Under the pieces are notes generated by a model. It was not told where the DNA came from. It was given only the letters and a program-made list of their open reading frames with translations, and did no database searches. A DNA stretch of 38,636 nt from Candidatus Woesearchaeota archaeon (GTDB taxonomy: Archaea > Nanobdellota > Nanobdellia > Woesearchaeales > UBA12501): contig WJJV01000006.1 in the NCBI GenBank assembly GCA_014729495.1, positions 1 through 38,636 on the forward strand, given 5' to 3'. Each line of letters begins with the position of its first letter. The stretch's first letter is position 1. The translations under genes were made by a program, and so were the position numbers. Of the stretch, positions 35,898-38,636 are shown piece by piece.

Positions 35898-38636
35898 TCA
35901 TGATAATGTCCTGATGTGATTCCAGTTATTATAGTGCTGTTTCAACTGCTCTTGGGTCAAGACAGTATTGTATGCTGAAACCTCATCAATGATTCCTGCA
36001 AAAGATCCTGATCCTATATTAAGGTTGTCTCCTGCCCAGAATCCTCCAGTGAATTCCTCTGAACCCTCAAGTTCTCCATTTATGTATATTTTCAGATTTG
36101 AGCCATCATAAGTTGATGCCAGATGATACCACTCACCTGCTGTCAAGGATGAGTCTGAGGTAACTTGTGCACTTGATCCAGAATATGCTGACACAGAAAG
36201 CTTGCCACTCTTTATCCTGAGCATATTATAGTTTGTCTTCTCAAGTATCTCTCTATTGTAATCCACTGAATCAGGTCTGACCCATGCCTCAAAAGTGAAA
36301 GAATCTTCCATATCTTCTCCAACAAAAGGCTCGTTTCCAACAACAACATTATCTAGAGAATTATCAAAGGATAATCCATTGCCGAACAGCCCTGGAACCC
36401 ATGAGTCCTTAAGACCATCACTAAGGTCTCCATTCTTATTATTGCTGCTTGAGTCAAAAGCTGTTTCTCCGCTTGTCTCATCCAACTTCAGGTAAATGAC
36501 CCTGGAATCAAGATAACTGGGCTGTGTTGCAGGACAGCTTCCGCAATCCAGGCTGCAAGAATTGCAGTCTTCTTCAATTGAGCATATCCCATCAGGTCTG
36601 CCGCAGTCGCTGAAGCAGTTCACGCATGTTTCTCCTGCATCGCATGTGCCGTCACCGCATGTTGAAGGGCAGTCAGTTCCGAGTATGCAGTCTTCTGGGC
36701 AGGTGCCACAGTCCTCTCTCAATAGATTGCAGACACCATCACCGCAATAACCAAACTTCTCCTTTATGATGTCCCAATTATGATAATTTGCCTGAACCTG
36801 CTTCTGAGTCAGTGCTATGCCGTACATTGAGAACTCATCTATCTGTCCGTCCATCGGAAGATCAAATGAACTGCCCAATACCAGAGGCGCGGATTCATCA
36901 TTCATAGGATAAGGACAGCTGGCAGAAGCCCCAATGTGATCCTCCAGCATGCCATCAAGATATATGTTTGCTCCCTGCTCTGGATCAAAAGTGCATACAA
37001 CATGATGCCATTCTCCTGTACTTACAGGTGTTGTAGTGTGGGGTATGCATGCAGTTGAGTCACCATAACGGCAGCCTATCACTCCAGAATCCACTCCCAT
37101 AGCATATTGCACATGCCATGAGCCTGTAAAGTATGTCTTGCCGAATATGTACTGTTTTCCTGCATCATCCAGCTTCAACCATGTCTCAAATGTAACACTT
37201 TCAGGCAGGTTGGCATCAAGAGCAGGATGGTCAGGAACTTCAACAGTGTCTCCACCGCTGAAATCAAGAGCTTTTTCAAATTCAGAGTCAACAAGCTCTG
37301 CGCCATGGATAATTCCCTCATGGCCATTCTCAGTAATATCTTTTAAGGAATCTCCTGAACCATCATCAAAATTCCAGTAAGCAATCATGTTGCTTGAATA
37401 GAAAAAAGGCTCAATTAAACAAGCATTGTCGCACCCATCACCCTCCTTGAAATTTCCATCATCACATTCTTCATTTCCAAGGAATATATGTCCGTCTCCG
37501 CAGATATTGTCTTTGCAGAAAGAAGTGCAGGCATCATTATTGTCTGTGTTGCCATCATCGCACTCCTCATCACCATCAATAACTCCATTTCCGCATTCAA
37601 CCTGGCAGTTCTCATCGCATCCATCGTCATTCAGATTATTCCCATCATCACACTCTTCTGGCGCATGGGTTGTGCCGTCAGGATTTGACCAGCTGGATGC
37701 CTGGAGCACGCCATCACCGCAGTATTCAAGCTTGCATTTTAGTGAACAGCCGTCATCATCCTGCCTGTTGCTGTCATCGCACTGCTCATAGATGCCGTAT
37801 GAATTAGGTGACTGAACCACTCCATCACCGCAGTCTGACCTTGTGCAGTCAGGAGAGCAGTGCTCACTTCCCTCAGGTCCCCTGTCGCATTCCTCTCCAG
37901 GTTCTGTGAGACCGTTTCCGCAGAAGGGCTCTGTGTCAGGAAGCTTTCCAGGATAGAATCCTACTGAGAAATTACGGCTCTCATTGATTGTGTCTATGAT
38001 GCCATAATCACTCTCCATAAGATACCAGTTCCCTCCGCTGTTATTGCTGTAATATAATGAGTATGATACTGAGTCATTCTCTGGATCAACTGCAGGACTC
38101 CAGTTTACCATTATGCTCTGATTGTAGTTTCCGCTGTCAACAGGATTTATCAGGAATGGTATTGATGCCTCTGGCACCTGGTTTGGATAAACCTCAAGAA
38201 GCCCGTCAAGAAGGCCTCCTTGTGACCTGAACGGATCAGTGAAGCCTGCTGAAGTGAGTACGCTTGCCTCAAAATAGTATTCAGGAGGATCGCAGGCAGC
38301 TTCCAGCACACCCCAGTCAGAGAACATAGCGCAGTCAGGAGTGTATACTGCAGGCCACTCAGCAACAGCCCTGCCATCATTGAAATTCGCTTTTGGCCTT
38401 TCTGCAAACTGGCTCATGCCGTCATCGCCGGAAAGCGTGTCATCCTCCCAGATATCAAAATAAGCTTCGTAATCCTGGCAGGCTTCTCCTTCCAATGTAA
38501 GGGCCACCCTGCTTCCTGCAGTTGCATTGCTTCTTGACCAGTAAGCATCTGTTATTGTGCATGGGCATACTGCCTGGTTCTCTCCATCAACTAGCCCGTC
38601 GCAGTCATTGTCCTTTCCGTCTGTGCAGTTCTCAAC
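35898..38636 (-). CDS. giant secreted Cys-rich protein with two LamG-type domains, 5' end beyond the window
   Basis: Partial, 912 residues visible. The frame is open through the right edge; the last 43 codons there read NCTDGKDNDCDGLVDGENQ and onward, so its start lies outside. Five or so DUF4215-type Cys repeats (CGNGLTEPGEECDRG, CGDGVLQ, CGDGHIFLGNEECDDGN) are followed by a LamG/concanavalin-like domain (MIAYWNFDDGSGDSL ... QIDEFSMYGIALT). A Cys-rich stretch (CGDGTCDAGETC) and a second LamG domain (VIYLKLDETSGETAF ... IIDEVSAYNTVLT) complete it. LamG domains bind sugars or proteins at the cell surface. It is 22 bases upstream of the next giant gene, so they are co-transcribed. Confidence 0.85.
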   Translation of the reverse strand, partial: VENCTDGKDNDCDGLVDGENQAVCPCTITDAYWSRSNATAGSRVALTLEGEACQDYEAYFDIWEDDTLSGDDGMSQFAERPKANFNDGRAVAEWPAVYTPDCAMFSDWGVLEAACDPPEYYFEASVLTSAGFTDPFRSQGGLLDGLLEVYPNQVPEASIPFLINPVDSGNYNQSIMVNWSPAVDPENDSVSYSLYYSNNSGGNWYLMESDYGIIDTINESRNFSVGFYPGKLPDTEPFCGNGLTEPGEECDRGPEGSEHCSPDCTRSDCGDGVVQSPNSYGIYEQCDDSNRQDDDGCSLKCKLEYCGDGVLQASSWSNPDGTTHAPEECDDGNNLNDDGCDENCQVECGNGVIDGDEECDDGNTDNNDACTSFCKDNICGDGHIFLGNEECDDGNFKEGDGCDNACLIEPFFYSSNMIAYWNFDDGSGDSLKDITENGHEGIIHGAELVDSEFEKALDFSGGDTVEVPDHPALDANLPESVTFETWLKLDDAGKQYIFGKTYFTGSWHVQYAMGVDSGVIGCRYGDSTACIPHTTTPVSTGEWHHVVCTFDPEQGANIYLDGMLEDHIGASASCPYPMNDESAPLVLGSSFDLPMDGQIDEFSMYGIALTQKQVQANYHNWDIIKEKFGYCGDGVCNLLREDCGTCPEDCILGTDCPSTCGDGTCDAGETCVNCFSDCGRPDGICSIEEDCNSCSLDCGSCPATQPSYLDSRVIYLKLDETSGETAFDSSSNNKNGDLSDGLKDSWVPGLFGNGLSFDNSLDNVVVGNEPFVGEDMEDSFTFEAWVRPDSVDYNREILEKTNYNMLRIKSGKLSVSAYSGSSAQVTSDSSLTAGEWYHLASTYDGSNLKIYINGELEGSEEFTGGFWAGDNLNIGSGSFAGIIDEVSAYNTVLTQEQLKQHYNNWNHIRTLS

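Overview
The window is archaeal DNA. It carries a complete set of ether-lipid head-group genes (CDP-archaeol synthase, archaetidylserine synthase and decarboxylase), a diphthine synthase, an archaeal ATP-dependent DNA ligase, Hel308 helicase sequence, archaeal FtsZ, and tRNA genes with archaeal-type introns. Most genes have a TATA box about 26-28 bp before the ATG, as expected for leaderless archaeal transcripts. Two core genes are truncated, most genes are small, secreted Cys-rich proteins are very large, and intergenic palindromes are abundant. This fits a DPANN-type (for example Woesearchaeota/Pacearchaeota-like) genome, but the lineage is an inference.

Layout. 1-2372: two minus-strand genes (the first runs off the left edge), a TrmB-type regulator with a duplicated sensor half, and a small membrane protein. 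2373-5290: two copies of a modular hairpin element, a secreted Cys-rich protein, tRNA-Ser, tRNA-Lys and tRNA-Glu (all intron-containing) and a ferredoxin. 5297-6803: a tightly coupled cluster of a DUF1858 redox protein, a thioredoxin-like protein, a zinc ribbon, a dph2 5' fragment and a membrane protein. 9241-6765 (minus): the polar-lipid operon. 9333-10532: tRNA-Asn and tRNA-Ile, each with several introns, flanking a free-standing LAGLIDADG endonuclease. 10756-14905: two PHP phosphoesterases, a Hel308 gene lacking its first RecA domain, and a hypothetical protein. 14954-15025: tRNA-Arg with a duplicated 3' end. 15193-24000: a segment carrying an intein-containing DNA ligase, a lipoprotein, a nitroreductase, a zinc-finger-like protein, ftsZ and dphB. 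It is bracketed by two oppositely oriented clusters of about 80-bp-period stem-loop repeats. 24072-38636 (minus): a surface-protein locus with two pilin-like or membrane-anchored proteins, three giant Cys-rich secreted proteins and two small secreted proteins, interrupted by a HEPN/MNT toxin-antitoxin cassette.

The most unusual feature is the pair of inverted repeat clusters (four copies at 15193-15480 and six at 23544-23995). Their stems change in a largely compensatory way, so a folded RNA or single-stranded DNA is probably what is conserved. They could also act as substrates for inverting the ligase-ftsZ-dphB segment. Other notable points are tRNAs with up to three introns each (including D-loop, variable-region and T-loop sites), a HEPN/MNT cassette between 21-bp direct repeats with a leftover surface-protein leader, three hairpins sharing a CGCCAA loop between ftsZ and dphB, and a hairpin element that abuts and probably broke a gene.
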